Source: Bathynomus jamesi (lineage: Eukaryota > Arthropoda > Malacostraca > Isopoda > Cirolanidae). Taken from it: a stretch of DNA of 64,000 bases. The notes beneath the pieces were generated by a model. It saw only the letters and a list, made by a program, of their open reading frames with translations, had not been told where the DNA came from and made no database searches. The position numbers and the translations under genes are program-made. Below, piece after piece: positions 24,498 to 33,597 of this stretch. The DNA lies in the NCBI GenBank assembly GCA_023014485.1, contig JAJOZX010000880.1:1006001-1070000 (forward strand), in the 5' to 3' direction. The stretch's first letter is position 1. Every line of letters starts with the position of its first letter.

Positions 24498-27400
24498 TAT
24501 ATTGTCTTTATTGATTGCTTAATTTAAAGAAATAATTAAAAAATGTGACTGAAAAAGTAATTATGAAATGTGATGAAATTAAATGTGTTTTAAAATGATT
24601 TCCGCCAAAATTGGTTCCTCTTTTTTCAAATTTAAACGAGCAGAACCTTCGGCTCCGTGCACTATGGGCGGAGCTTGTGCTTCGCAAACTCGCCTACGGC
24701 GAGGGCGCGTTAGGGTTACCTCTTTTGGGGAAGATCATTCTCCCTCTCCCCCTAAAATACCCTCACCCCCCTTTATGCAACTTGGGGGCTAACCCCCTCC
24801 CCCATTACCCCCCACCCCCAGGGAGGGAAGGGGCTGGCATCTCGCAACACTTGATCAACATTGCAATTGCGTGTGCATTCGTTAGAAATGGGTAGTTGGA
24901 AGATTGCGTAACACTTTTTTCATTTTTTTATATTTTTCAAAGGAAATGGAAGAAAATGGAGGTGTTTTTTTCAATAGTTAAGGATTTCGATTCCATTTTG
25001 GAAAATCTCGAAACCAAATTGAGTTTTTCTTTCAGATAATGACGAACACCTTCTGGAGGATACGTCTTTGTCTGATGGAACAACGCCCCTTTCTGGTAAG
25101 TTTTCAAAACGGATCTCTCACACACACAACACACACACACACAATATCATTATTAATACTTCTCTTCTCCGTTTTAAGGATCGTAACATTGAATTTCATT
25201 CAATAACATTGAAATTGTTTGAATTAAACAATTTATTTTTAATAAAATCATTTGCAGAAAAATAAATGTACTTTTGTTGTAATAGGCCACGCTCACTTTC
25301 GTTGTAATAGGCCACGCTCACTTTCGTTGTAATAGGCCACGCTCACTTTTGTTGTAATAGGCCACGCTCACTTTTGTTGTAATAGGCCACGCTCACTTTC
25401 TAAGGTTAAACTCACTCAGGACTTACGATTAAATACTGCGTGCAAATATCACTCTACTCGGATCACTTTAACATATTGCTTCCCAAAGCATTCGGGAAGC
25501 AATATGTTAAAGTGATCCCTCCTGGGAAGCAATATGTTAAAGTGATATACACTGGGAAGCAACATGTTAAAGAGAGGTTCCTGGGAAGCAACATGTTAAA
25601 GAGAGGTTTCTGGGAAGCAACATGTTAAAGAGAGGTTTCTGGGAAGCAACATGTTAAAGAGAGGTTCCTGGGACGCAATATGTTAAAGAGAGGTTCCTGG
25701 GAAGCAATATGTTAAAGAGAGGTTCCTGGGAAGCAATATGTTAAAGAGAGGTTCCTGGGAAGCAATATGTTAGAGATCCGTCTACTCATAAAACTTGCTA
25801 AAAACTCATTTTACGCAATTTCAACTTTAGAAGAGTTTAAAAGTGATCAGTTTAAATTTAATGTTAATATTACAATTTAGCGACAGACAGAGAACATTAT
25901 TGTAATTTTTATAGGAAACGTTCACTTCTTCGTCTGTTCATAATTTTGTTTGGAAGTGTGACGAAGTCTTTTCTCAACTTCCTTCAAGGAATTTAGTAAT
26001 TGATGCAAAAGAGGCGGAGCGACACGTATGATTGATTATTATTTAACGCTCTTTCGACCAATAAAAAGCTTGGATTTTATACAGGGTGTTCATTTTATCA
26101 GTTAACCCAAAGAAATGCAAATATAAAAAATAAATAAAAAGGAACTACGATTCAGAGATACACGAACTTTGTGTATGTGGTATTGTTATAGGGTACGTCT
26201 GATTTGCGTGACTTAAGAATGTAAGGTGTATTCGCGTGCCTGCTAGAGAACGATGGTGAAATTAAGATGTTGAACAATTATTCAACTATTTTGTTGTGGA
26301 CACTTCTCACTTAATTGAATAATATTGTTTGCAATTTAAAAACTTTGGTTGTAATTTTTTTTGGTTCTTCTCTGAACTATTTTAATTTTGCACATCGTAT
26401 ATTTAGACTTAGTTTGTTAATAGGTACAGTACCTCTTGAAATATTTTTTAGGGTATTTGAAGAGGGGGTATAGAGAAGTAAGGGCAGGAACGAGAAGTTG
26501 TTCTCAAAGTAAATCATAATGAATGGGTATTATCTCTGCCAAAAGCGTATGATGCAGTGCTGATTGGTAAAAGTGAGCGAGAGTCGCAGAGACTGAATGA
26601 AGGTGTGTGGAAGTTTGTAAAAGGCGACTATAAGCGCGAATGCAGACGAGAGAAAGGTAATGGTGGTGCGTGGAAGGGGTCGTAATACGAGGTGTGAAAT
26701 AGTTAGAGGCGGAATAACGCTGGAAAGTCTGGTAAGCAAAGAATGGTCAGAATGGTTTTTGTTTAAATGCGGCGAAAATCCTGCAATAAAACCTTCGCTT
26801 AAACCTTGCTACGAGCCGTACATTTCCTTCACCTAATCGGCCTTGTCTTGACCGCCTTTTACGTCTCTTGTATTCACCCGAAGAAGAAGAGACGCTTTTG
26901 AAATTCGAACGTTTTCCTCATTTGAATAAACTATAAAATGAGAGATCAAAACATGGTTGTTGAAGCGTTTCTGATTCGAAAGTTGTCCTCATTCATTACA
27001 ATATTTTACTCGTATTCCTTCCAGCCCTGATCCCAAAATAATATTTATCACACTCACATCATCGCTTCTCTTCTGCTGCTCATTGTATGCGTTGGATTCG
27101 TTATTCTCGTTACATTGTACGTGAAGGTAAGAAAGGTTACCGTTTTTCACTTACTCACCCTCATTTAATCCTCCCTCTGCTGACTACGAGGGGGGAGAGT
27201 CCCCCCTGCCTGAAAACTACAATAGAAGGGCAGTAATTAATGTCTTAATTTCTTTTTCTGTAGATGAGCGGGACAGTTTGCACAGACGCGTTCTAATAGA
27301 ACTTGATAAGCGGCCATCAGTGTAGAAAAGTGTTTTTGCACTTAACAACGTTTGCTAAAGAAATGTGAAAATTTACTAATCAATCCCCTTTTCTGAAATC

Positions 27401-30400
27401 TGAATTTGTTTTATAAAGTAACTAATTTTAAAGGTTTCCTTCATTAATATTTGAGATAATATGATAGTGTTCAATGGAATAAATATAGTACCAGTATGAA
27501 ATAAGCAGTGCCGTTTAGTGGCACTCTTCGTAGATAGATAGTTTGAGAATAAAAAACATGAATACAAATATAGATTAAAAGCTTGTTTCCGCCGTTTTAT
27601 CACGCTCGTGGTAGGGCAGTAAAGGCTGTACAGTAAATGTTTGAAAAATCAACTGTGATTGGCCAGTATCAATCAATCACCGTTCTTCTCATTACTTTGA
27701 TGATAATTACGACCAATGGTCATAAAAATGGTGGAAAGACCTTTGAATCTATATTGTACAGTACAATGAGAAAATGGGCCTCATAGCTTTCTCGAAATAC
27801 CATTCTGGTCCTTTTTGGCACTGTGCCTGCGTAAGTTTTTCTACCCTGGAGTTTCTCTTTGGTTAGCGAGCATCCCAGAGTTTTACTTTTAACCCTATAA
27901 AAACAGTGCTCAAACCATACTCTAAGGTTGATTGTGACTAGGTAACGGATAGACGGACGGAGAGATGAATATTTCGCTCTATTACTTACCTTTATTTTCC
28001 TTTCAGACCCCGAAAGAAAGTAAAAAGACGACACCAGTGCCAGGTAATCATTCTTTTACTTCTCTCTTTGTCACTCAAAAAGTTTATCATTACAAAATTT
28101 CATCGCTTTCTTACATATTGCATTATAATTAGATTTTCAAAATGGTTTTCATAAAGTTCCCCAAAAGCGATTGTCAGAAAAACTTAATTAAAGTTCGCGA
28201 TGTAAGAGGTATAATAAAGTTCTCGTTCTGATCCATTATTGGTTTACTCATAGAAAACCAAAGGTATACCTACCTTTTACGAGCGTAAAACGAGACAGAT
28301 TCATGAAGATTGGGGACTAATGTAACCAGTGGGATTTCGTAAAGGTATATTGTGGAACAACTACTTTTCATACTATAGGGTAAAGATCTTGAGGTAGATT
28401 AAGCACAATTTCAAAGATTTCAGAAACTACTAAAATAGTACATAAAACAATGAACGGCCAACACAATGCGATAATACGCAGCGTGATCTCAATAATTTCA
28501 TACAGAGTGATCTAATAAATGGCAAATGTAGTTTAACGTAGGCCAGTAATCGCGGTTTATAATGAACTCACTAATTTTCCTCCAGTAAAATCTTGGTTCT
28601 CACTTCATCGTATTTTTTCCACTTGGCAAATTTTCTTTCCCGAGTTCTGACTGCACCCCAAAATTCTTCACATTCCCTTCCACTTCTGAAAGAATTCAAT
28701 AGGAGTAATTCCGAACTGGTTTTACACTAATTATTATACACTAAAACTCATTCGTGTAAATGTTATTAGAAATTCGAGAAAAATGGCCAAATTTCACATA
28801 AACTATGAACGGCCAATCACCTTTGTCCGTTTCCGGTTAAATTTAATAGCTTGGAAAAAGAAATACCGGATTCAGGTTAAACATTTTAAGATTTATTAGC
28901 GACAGCCCCTCCATATGATACCGCAATAATGTCTGATCTTAATAATTCATGTTTTCGTTACAGATGAAGGTTACTATGAAGGTTACGCGAACCGAAATCC
29001 TCCTTCGGGTAGGTTTTAAAGAAAGGATTTCTGAAATACCAAATTAGTTTCAATATTTGTGACAAAAAAAACAACCACATATTTTTGCTTTAATTATAAA
29101 TTTGACTGGTCGAAGTCTATCAGTTGCAGTTGGAATTTGAAAGCAATTAAGTTCACTTTGAGATAGGTTGTTTGTTTGAAATTTTGTCAAAGTAAATTCT
29201 ATTTTGTAATTTCAGATACGAATGAAGATTATGAACAACCCTTTCCCCCTGATGTCGTTGGTCAGTTTTTCTAAACTCCTTCTAAATAACAAACTTTTAG
29301 TTGTGATACACTCTGTTGTTAACTCTTAACATTTCACAATATTTTAGTTTATTAGTTTATACTGTATGTTTTCGTTACAGAAGAAGGTTACTATGAAGGT
29401 TACGCGAACCGAAATCCTCCTTCGGGTAGGTTTCAAAGAAAGGATTTCTGAAATACCAAATTAGTTTCAATATTTGTGACAAAAAAAACAACCACATATT
29501 TTTGCTTTACTCATAAATTTGACTGGTCGAAGTCTATCAGTTGCAGTTGGAATTTGAAAGCAATTAAGTTCACTTTGAGATTGGTTGTTTGTTTGAAATT
29601 TTGTCAAAGTAAATTCTATTTTGTAATTTCAGATACGAATGAAGATTATGAACCCATTCCCCCTGATGTCGGTCAGTTTTTCTAAACTCCTAAATAACAA
29701 ACTTTTAGTTGTGATATACTCTGTTTTAACTCTTAACATTTACAATGTTTTAGTTTATTAACTTTTAAGAGTAAAGTTAGGTTAGATTAGGTTAGATCAG
29801 ATCAAATTTGTTTAGAGTGGATCGCTTCGTTTTGTCGCCTTGTTGGGGCGAGTGTAGTAAACAATGTCGTGGAGAAATTTTAAACATTATTATTAATATT
29901 GAAATTATTCGTTCATTAATCAAAATTAACAATTGTTAAAAAAGCACAAAGACGAAATTAGTTAAAATGTACCTCTCGTTTTAGTGGACATAATTACTTA
30001 TCTTATTTTTAAATATATTTACTTCAAATTAGAGATAAAAAAAAATTTGTTTATAATTCCAACTCATTTCATTAGAGATTATAAATAGTTAATTAGCGTT
30101 CATATAATAGGTGTTGTAGTACGAATTACAAAATTAACCTTATCCAGTTCTTGTATATACGAGCTGTTAGTTTGGTTTCTCTTAAAATTCTTTGGACATT
30201 ACCAAACTTCTCAACGAGCATGTTACTGACGAGTATAAAGACTTATTTTACAGTTAACTTCTTTTTAATAGTTTCAAGTTGTTGTTTTTGTTGTTTTGTT
30301 GTTGTTGTTGTTTTTTTGGTTGTTGTTTTTGTTGTTGTTGAGAAACTTGATTTTGAAGTAAATTCTTATTTAAAAAGATCATTATTAATTAAACGTTCTC

Positions 30401-31225
30401 GTTTTAAGTGTGAATGATTATAACGTTAGAAAATGCGCCTCGTCACAATCCTCAGATTTCTTATCGTTCATTCGTTTGGGTTTGGCTTAAATTTATTTTC
30501 TTTTATAGCTTTAGAAATTGAGAAGGAAAGATTTACTTGAACAACCTTCCCCTGAACTGGAATATGGATATGAACAACCTCCCCCTGAATTGGAACATGG
30601 ATATGAACAACCTCCCCCTGAATTTGGTAAGTTTCCTTTACTATTTCACAAATGGCAAAATCTTGGCTATGATACGCTGTATTGTTCACTCTTAATTAAG
30701 AACAAAATTTTAGAGTTTATTAACTTCTTAGAGAGAATACAGTTATGAGAATATACTGTATGATAATATCGTTGATCAGTTTGTGGCTTTGGCGTCGACT
30801 GTATGAACAGTTCAAAATATTTTGAACATAATAATAATAATATCACATTTAAACTTAAAAAATATAAAAATAATAAAAGTCTGAAAAAGACATACATTTT
30901 TTGTTATTTTACCTGAAATGGTAGATGAGAGTAGTGTCGGTTGGTTGGTTTATCTATTTTACGTCCTTCGTCCAACTGAGGGCACTGAGACGAGCAGTAA
31001 CGCCACCAAACCGGGACAAATAGGTCTCCTTTAAAAGGTCTCCTTTTGGCCATAGCCAACATTTGGAGGTCCGGTGCTAGTGTCTCCGAGCAACTGATAC
31101 AATGAGAAAACGAACGGACATAGCCGCGTACGTCCTTAAGCATTCCTACACCACCATACACTTACCTTCTCTACACATTTCTCTCACCATTCTCATCGCT
31201 TCCTTGGGGTCCCAAGAGCTACAAA

Positions 31226-31268
<43 letters not shown>

Positions 31269-33425
31269 TCCAGACTTTACGGCAACAGTATTTCAAATGC
31301 GATGTACTCGAGTTACTCTAAATATAAATAACTCTACGTTCGAAAACACGATACGCCAATTTTAATCCAATCGATGCCTTTAACCTCTTAAAATTTATTT
31401 CTTCTCTTCGCTGACATCGTTTTGGTCAAAGTCCGCAACACTTTCCACTTTCATGATTTTCTAGAATGAACTTGCTCAAATGTCGGTGCTTGAGAACCAT
31501 TAACGGATCCTTATTCCGAACATATTCAACGATGTCACCCATTTTGTTTCCGTTGTCAATGAGTGACGCGTTTCTAATGTTCACGTGATTTTTTTCACTT
31601 TTAGTAAATTCATTCTGTTCATATTTTTATTTTCATTTAGACACGCGCGCGATTCCCCATTTGCCATTTCTGATCCGGGCTGTAACCCTTCTCTCATCGC
31701 TTTAAGATCTACCGTTATAGCAAAGTGAAGACAGTACCTAAAGTTTACGTACTGCTGCTGCTGCTGCTGCTGCTGCTCGCTCTCTCTCTTCCAATACATG
31801 TTCCCAAAGTTGGAGTGTTGGAAGGAAGCTATGATGAACCGTGGATGACACTCGATCGCCATCCATATTCTTTTTTTCTAAAATTGTTCAACCTTTTTAT
31901 GAGAGAGTTTCAAAACCTATTTAAAACGTATAAAAATAAGCGTTTATCGCGTGAATTGCGAAACAATCTTTTAGCTTTGCTTACTCAATTTTATCTTTTC
32001 ATTCGCAGCAGATGGTGCGAAGGACGATCACACTCCGAATCAGGACCCGCCTTCAAATCATTCGGGTACATTTTCATCGCGTCACAATGTGTCTCGTATT
32101 TGGCGATAATTAATTAATCATTTAAACGTGAAAAATGACGCAATTTACCAGAGTCTATTTTTAATTTTTCGCCATTAGAGTAATTAAAAGAGGTCGCTTT
32201 ATATCACCATTACAAATTGTTCACATTATTTTACTGTCAATTGTAAACAATCGAATTAGAGAGGTTTTTATTCATTTTCTACTTAATTTTCAATCTTTAT
32301 TTTATTTGTTTCAAATTTCAATAAGACCTACAAAAGATTCCTTTTCACTCTACTCTTCCATCATATATTATTATCATTATCATCATTATTATCATTGTTA
32401 TCATTATTATCGGATGCGGCAATTTGGTCAACCAATCAGAGAGAGGAAGAGAGATTAGAAGCATTTTGTTTCTTAAGTTGCTATTCACGTTTTTCTCTTT
32501 CAGAAGAAGAAGAAGAAGAAGAAGGAGGAGGAGAAGGAGAAGAAGAAGAAGCAAAACAAGCAGAAGAAGAAGAAGCAAGAGCAGAAAAGAAGAAGCAAGA
32601 GCAGAAGAAGAAGCAAGAGCAGAAGAAGAAGAAGAAGAAGCAAAACAAGCAGAAGAAGAAGCAAGAGCAGAAAAAGAAGAAGCAAGAGCAGAAGAAGAAG
32701 CAAGAGCAGAAGAAGAAGAAGAAGAAGCAAAACAAGCAGAAGAAGAAGCAAGAGCAGAAAAAGAAGAAGCAGAAGAAGCAAAACAAGCAGAAGAAGAAGA
32801 AGCAAGAGCAGAAAAAGAAGAAGCAAGAGCAGAAGAAGAAGCAAGAGCAGAAGAAGAAGAAGAAGAAGCAAAACAAGCAGAAGAAGAAGCAAGAGCAGAA
32901 AAAGAAGAAGCAAGAGCAGAAGAAGAAGCAAGAGCAGAAGAAGAAGAAGAAGCAAAACAAGCAGAAGAAGAAGCAAGAGCAGAAAAAGAAGAAGCAGAAG
33001 AAGCAAAACAAGCAGAAGAAGAAGAAGCAAGAGCAGAAAAAGAAGAAGCAAGAGCAGAAGAAGAAGCAAGAGCAGAAGAAGAAGAAGAAGAAGAAGCAAA
33101 ACAAGCAGAAGAAGAAGCAAGAGCAGAAAAAGAAGAAGCAAGAGCAGAAGAAGAAGCAAGAGCAGAAGAAGAAGAAGAAGAAGCAAAACAAGCAGAAGAA
33201 GAAGCAAGAGCAGAAAAAGAAGAAGCAAGAGCAGAAGAAGAAGCAAGAGCAGAAGAAGAAGAAGAAGCAAAACAAGCAGAAGAAGAAGCAAGAGCAGAAA
33301 AAGAAGAAGCAGAAGAAGCAAAACAAGCAGAAGAAGAAGAAGCAAGAGGAGAAGAAGAAAAAGAAAAAATGACAGTAGAAATAAACAGTGTTGGTGGAAG
33401 TGTTCGATTTACCAAAATCGAATAA
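15706..33425 (+). CDS. Host gene: putative type I transmembrane protein, 14 exons
   Basis: Join of 15706-15805, 19062-19445, 22958-23259, 23698-23851, 25036-25095, 27025-27126, 28007-28043, 28964-29008, 29216-29260, 29381-29425, 29633-29671, 30531-30626, 32012-32065 and 32504-33425. Every junction is GT-AG and every phase agrees. With one extra base removed in the exon 6 A-run and one missing base restored in the exon 14 A-run, the total is 2385 nt, or 794 aa plus stop. Order: signal peptide; ectodomain with at least eight N-X-S/T sites; acidic stalk; one transmembrane helix (about residues 344-366); cytoplasmic Tyr/Pro motifs; about 300 residues of Glu/Ala-rich repeats; C-terminal tail. I recognise no named family. 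A cell-surface receptor or adhesion protein is an inference. The introns hold many transposons. Two frame breaks also leave open a recent pseudogene. Confidence 0.72.
16202..17160 (-). mobile_element. Tc1-like transposon, internally deleted
   Basis: Termini (A)GCACACCGGACAAAAAATTA at both ends, flanked by TA (16200-16201 and 17161-17162). The 959-bp length is shorter than a complete Tc1-like element, and the middle of the transposase is missing. Lies in intron 1 of the host gene. Confidence 0.9.
16240..17002 (-). pseudogene. Tc1-like transposase remnant
   Basis: The N-terminal paired-type HTH is clear ([32 protein letters not shown]), followed by [20 protein letters not shown]. Then comes a piece around the first catalytic Asp in a broken frame. 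The sequence jumps to the C-terminal tail ([20 protein letters not shown] to [11 protein letters not shown]). The second catalytic Asp and the SPDLNPIEH region are deleted. Confidence 0.85.
17724..17780. repeat. (GT)n microsatellite
   Basis: About 27 GT units with two interruptions; a shorter run lies at 17573-17591. Confidence 0.95.
17858..17911. repeat. (TA)n microsatellite
   Basis: About 27 TA units directly left of the mariner at 17913. Confidence 0.95.
17913..18821 (-). mobile_element. Mariner element, internally deleted
   Basis: About 30-bp inverted ends beginning CAGGGCGTCCCAAAAAAATG, identical at both termini. It is inserted into TA repeats and is 909 bp long. Confidence 0.94.
18029..18729 (-). 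pseudogene. Mariner transposase, central deletion
   Basis: The first ORF (18729-18262) has the HTH half: [38 protein letters not shown] and [11 protein letters not shown]. The next ORF has [20 protein letters not shown], then [14 protein letters not shown] and the C-terminus. The segment with the first two catalytic Asp residues is deleted between 18300 and 18310. Confidence 0.9.
18822..18902. repeat. (TA)n microsatellite
   Basis: About 80 bp of TA right of the mariner. Confidence 0.95.
19062..19445 (+). CDS. Host gene exon 2 (ectodomain)
   Basis: The acceptor tttttcag precedes it and it enters in phase 1. It encodes [13 protein letters not shown] to FSFVNCKYG, about 128 residues, with N-glycosylation sites NTS, NAT, NSS, NLT, NAT and NVT. 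Alternating hydrophobic residues ([19 protein letters not shown]) suggest a beta-sandwich fold, perhaps lectin-like; this is inference only. Donor gtttgt, phase 1. Confidence 0.75.
19533..19568. repeat. (TAA)n microsatellite
   Basis: Twelve TAA units in intron 2. Confidence 0.95.
19800..19920. repeat. TA-rich repeat tract
   Basis: Compound (TA)n, (CATA)n and TATTATA repeats. Confidence 0.9.
20025..21762 (-). mobile_element. Mariner-type transposon with about 190-bp inverted repeats
   Basis: Ends CAGTATGTCCCACAAAAAGT pair with the complement at 21762. The match extends about 190 bp inward (20025-20215 against 21570-21762) with few mismatches, unusually long for mariner. Full length (1738 bp), flanked by TA. 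Confidence 0.95.
20315..21388 (-). pseudogene. Near-intact mariner transposase with two nonsense codons
   Basis: The frame is open from ATG at 21388 to the stop at 20315 (358 codons) except for a TAA after about 23 codons (LQTKSLK) and a TAG in GHDIE-stop-PPRSPDL, where relatives have Trp (one G-to-A change). HTH is at the N-terminus. All three catalytic Asp are present: [22 protein letters not shown] and [15 protein letters not shown]. This is the best preserved transposase in the window, in intron 2 of the host gene. Confidence 0.92.
21832..22030. mobile_element. MITE-like inverted repeat
   Basis: Ends CCATTTTCTCGAAACGG (left) and CCGTTCGAGAAAATGG (right), with interior TTAGGTTAG-like sequence. 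About 200 bp, non-coding. Confidence 0.6.
22079..22210. repeat. (TA)n, (CA)n and (TAA)n microsatellites
   Basis: (TA)n at 22079-22129, (CA)n at 22130-22140 and (TAA)n at 22172-22210. Confidence 0.9.
22283..22706. mobile_element. MITE with telomere-like interior
   Basis: Inverted arms of about 90 bp: gagggtcc..tctacattattctacttctt on the left, aagaagtagaataatgtaaa..gccctc on the right, and aacttggagaaactaacc at the inner edge. The interior is mostly AACCTAACC arrays. No ORF. Confidence 0.75.
22741..22796. repeat. (TA)n microsatellite
   Basis: TA repeats in intron 2. Confidence 0.9.
22958..23259 (+). CDS. Host gene exon 3 (ectodomain)
   Basis: Encodes [20 protein letters not shown] to LTLSSFDQK, about 100 residues, with NFT, NIS, NKS and NLT sites and two Cys ([15 protein letters not shown]). 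Enters in phase 1, leaves in phase 0 at gtaaaa. W.LYY....L.NF.LP...... is reminiscent of a beta-rich carbohydrate or ligand-binding module, not assigned. Confidence 0.75.
23698..23851 (+). CDS. Host gene exon 4 (end of ectodomain, acidic stalk)
   Basis: Encodes [20 protein letters not shown], then [19 protein letters not shown]. Phase 0 in, phase 1 out (gtaaga). The Pro/Glu/Asp-rich end looks like a stalk. Confidence 0.72.
23950..24228 (+). mobile_element. Dimeric tRNA-type SINE (copy a)
   Basis: First head: the B-box-like gggttcgaatcg, then the linker agctgttcatccttcca and an A-run. Second head: A-box-like tagcctagtggttaagat, then gagatcgagtcc. Tail: gtggttcggattccacgtca, then agctgtaggtct and gaacaattctggcgg. 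The 5' end is truncated. The same order is seen at 35170-35540 (minus) and 61379-62262. Confidence 0.85.
24229..24284. repeat. Perfect hairpin at SINE 3' end
   Basis: acgaagtaactaacgaaagt and its complement, separated by 16 bases. Confidence 0.85.
24319..24466 (+). mobile_element. PLE terminal segment (third PLE family)
   Basis: Carries a hammerhead-like motif followed by tttttctttttcctgtgggtttcc, the layout seen at the ends of PLE A and PLE B. No coding part of a PLE is nearby, so this is a solitary end. It lies between TA repeats in intron 4. Confidence 0.6.
24393..24438 (+). ncRNA. Hammerhead ribozyme-like motif
   Basis: Stem I AUUCC/GGAAU (5 bp), core CUGACGA (fits CUGANGA), a 1-nt bulge, stem II GUGUA/UACAC (5 bp), GAAA, minimal stem III GAUC, then UU at the expected cleavage site. 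Very short stem III is known for hammerheads of Penelope-like elements. Activity is inferred. Confidence 0.6.
25036..25095 (+). CDS. Host gene exon 5 (stalk)
   Basis: A 60-nt phase 1-1 exon between ctttcag and gtaagt, encoding [20 protein letters not shown]. Confidence 0.65.
25271..25401 (+). repeat. 25-bp tandem repeat, five copies
   Basis: Unit ctttcgttgtaataggccac plus gctca, with C/T variants. Confidence 0.95.
25453..25787. mobile_element. Array element: one inverted and about 10 direct 29-bp repeats
   Basis: Begins with an inverted copy (ggatcactttaacatattgc then ttccc), followed by a 9-bp gap and about ten direct copies of gggaagcaa(t/c)atgttaaag. The right end (agagatccgtctactc) matches the complement of the left end (tctactcggatcac) with differences, so the ends are inverted. 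Non-coding. Architecture as in 36908-37779. Confidence 0.65.
26082..26110 (+). mobile_element. Solitary mariner-type terminus
   Basis: TACAGGGTGTTCATTTTATC has the form of the other mariner ends in the window. No partner end was found. Confidence 0.4.
27025..27126 (+). CDS. Host gene exon 6 (transmembrane helix), one-base frame error
   Basis: Between ttccttccag and gtaaga. In the last 24 codons the frame reads [20 protein letters not shown] then LYVK, a clear transmembrane segment with a basic stop-transfer residue. Entering in phase 1 as exon 5 requires, the frame hits TAA after ALIPK. The length is 102 nt where 101 is needed. One base too many in the AAAA run at 27035-27038 explains both. 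Confidence 0.7.
28007..28043 (+). CDS. Host gene exon 7 (juxtamembrane)
   Basis: 37 nt, phase 0 to 1, encodes [12 protein letters not shown], a basic segment as expected just inside the membrane. Acceptor cctttcag, donor gtaatc. Confidence 0.65.
28964..29008 (+). CDS. Host gene exon 8 (Tyr repeat)
   Basis: A 45-nt phase 1-1 exon encoding [15 protein letters not shown]. Duplicated as exon 10. Confidence 0.65.
29216..29260 (+). CDS. Host gene exon 9 (Tyr/Pro repeat)
   Basis: A 45-nt phase 1-1 exon encoding [15 protein letters not shown]. Duplicated as exon 11. The donor is gtcagt. Confidence 0.63.
29381..29425 (+). CDS. Host gene exon 10 (copy of exon 8)
   Basis: Encodes [15 protein letters not shown] and differs from exon 8 at one residue. 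It lies exactly 417 bp downstream of exon 8. Confidence 0.65.
29633..29671 (+). CDS. Host gene exon 11 (copy of exon 9)
   Basis: A 39-nt exon encoding [13 protein letters not shown]. It lies 417 bp after exon 9 and is shortened by two codons. Confidence 0.63.
30531..30626 (+). CDS. Host gene exon 12 (YEQPPPE repeats)
   Basis: Encodes [20 protein letters not shown] followed by [12 protein letters not shown], three copies of an 11-12 residue unit. The phase-1 acceptor is gaaag at 30529-30530, with the pyrimidine tract about 16 nt upstream. Other AG sites (30508, 30514) run into stops or the wrong phase, so the 5' edge is uncertain. Donor gtaagt. Confidence 0.55.
31231..31266. repeat. (ACT)n microsatellite
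   Basis: Twelve ACT units, intronic. Confidence 0.95.
31752..31776. repeat. (CTG)n microsatellite
   Basis: About eight CTG units, intronic. The ORFs reading through it are spurious. Confidence 0.95.
32012..32065 (+). CDS. Host gene exon 13
   Basis: A 54-nt phase 1-1 exon encoding [18 protein letters not shown], after cttttcattcgcagcag. The second AG of cagcag gives the right phase. Donor gtacat. Confidence 0.6.
32504..33425 (+). CDS. Host gene exon 14 (Glu/Ala-rich repeats, C-terminus)
   Basis: After ttctctttcag it reads [20 protein letters not shown] then EEEEARAE. At 32590 an A-run has four bases (cagaaaagaag) where all later copies have five, which throws the frame into Lys/Gln repeats. 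With the fifth A the frame stays in blocks such as [17 protein letters not shown] and [13 protein letters not shown] (29 residues) alternating with [18 protein letters not shown] (18 residues). It ends [18 protein letters not shown] and TAA. About 300 residues, probably a long charged helix. AATAAA overlaps the stop at 33421-33426. The minus-strand and other-frame ORFs here are shadows. Confidence 0.65.
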
Positions 33426-33597
33426 AGGATGAGCTGCCATTATTATTATTATCATATCAAGTTGATTATGTGATAATTTAAATCCCATTAATAATTTTAC
33501 ATAAAATATTACAAATATTCTATTAAATTTAAAGCTTAAAAAATAATTAAAATCAATCTTCAAAAAGAAGTGTTTCAATTTCCATTCCTGTCCACTA

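Larger units (their letters stand above)
28951..29780 (+). repeat. Tandem duplication of exons 8-9 with introns (417-bp period)
   Basis: The block with exons 8 and 9 and their flanking intron sequence is repeated as exons 10 and 11. Intron sequence is also highly similar (tgaaataccaaattagtttc, gacaaaaaaaacaaccacat), so the duplication is recent. Confidence 0.9.

Noticed and set aside
24640..24880. GC-rich patch that could be a small gene or CpG island
   Set aside because: Overlapping ORFs in two frames, C/A homopolymer-like runs, no domain and no splice context.
26450..26760. Purine-rich stretch resembling a LINE coding piece
   Set aside because: No conserved RT or endonuclease motif could be read in any frame.
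31725..32117. 130-codon ORF starting with a Leu-rich signal-like segment
   Set aside because: The Leu run is (CTG)n, and the ORF crosses exon 13 in the wrong frame.
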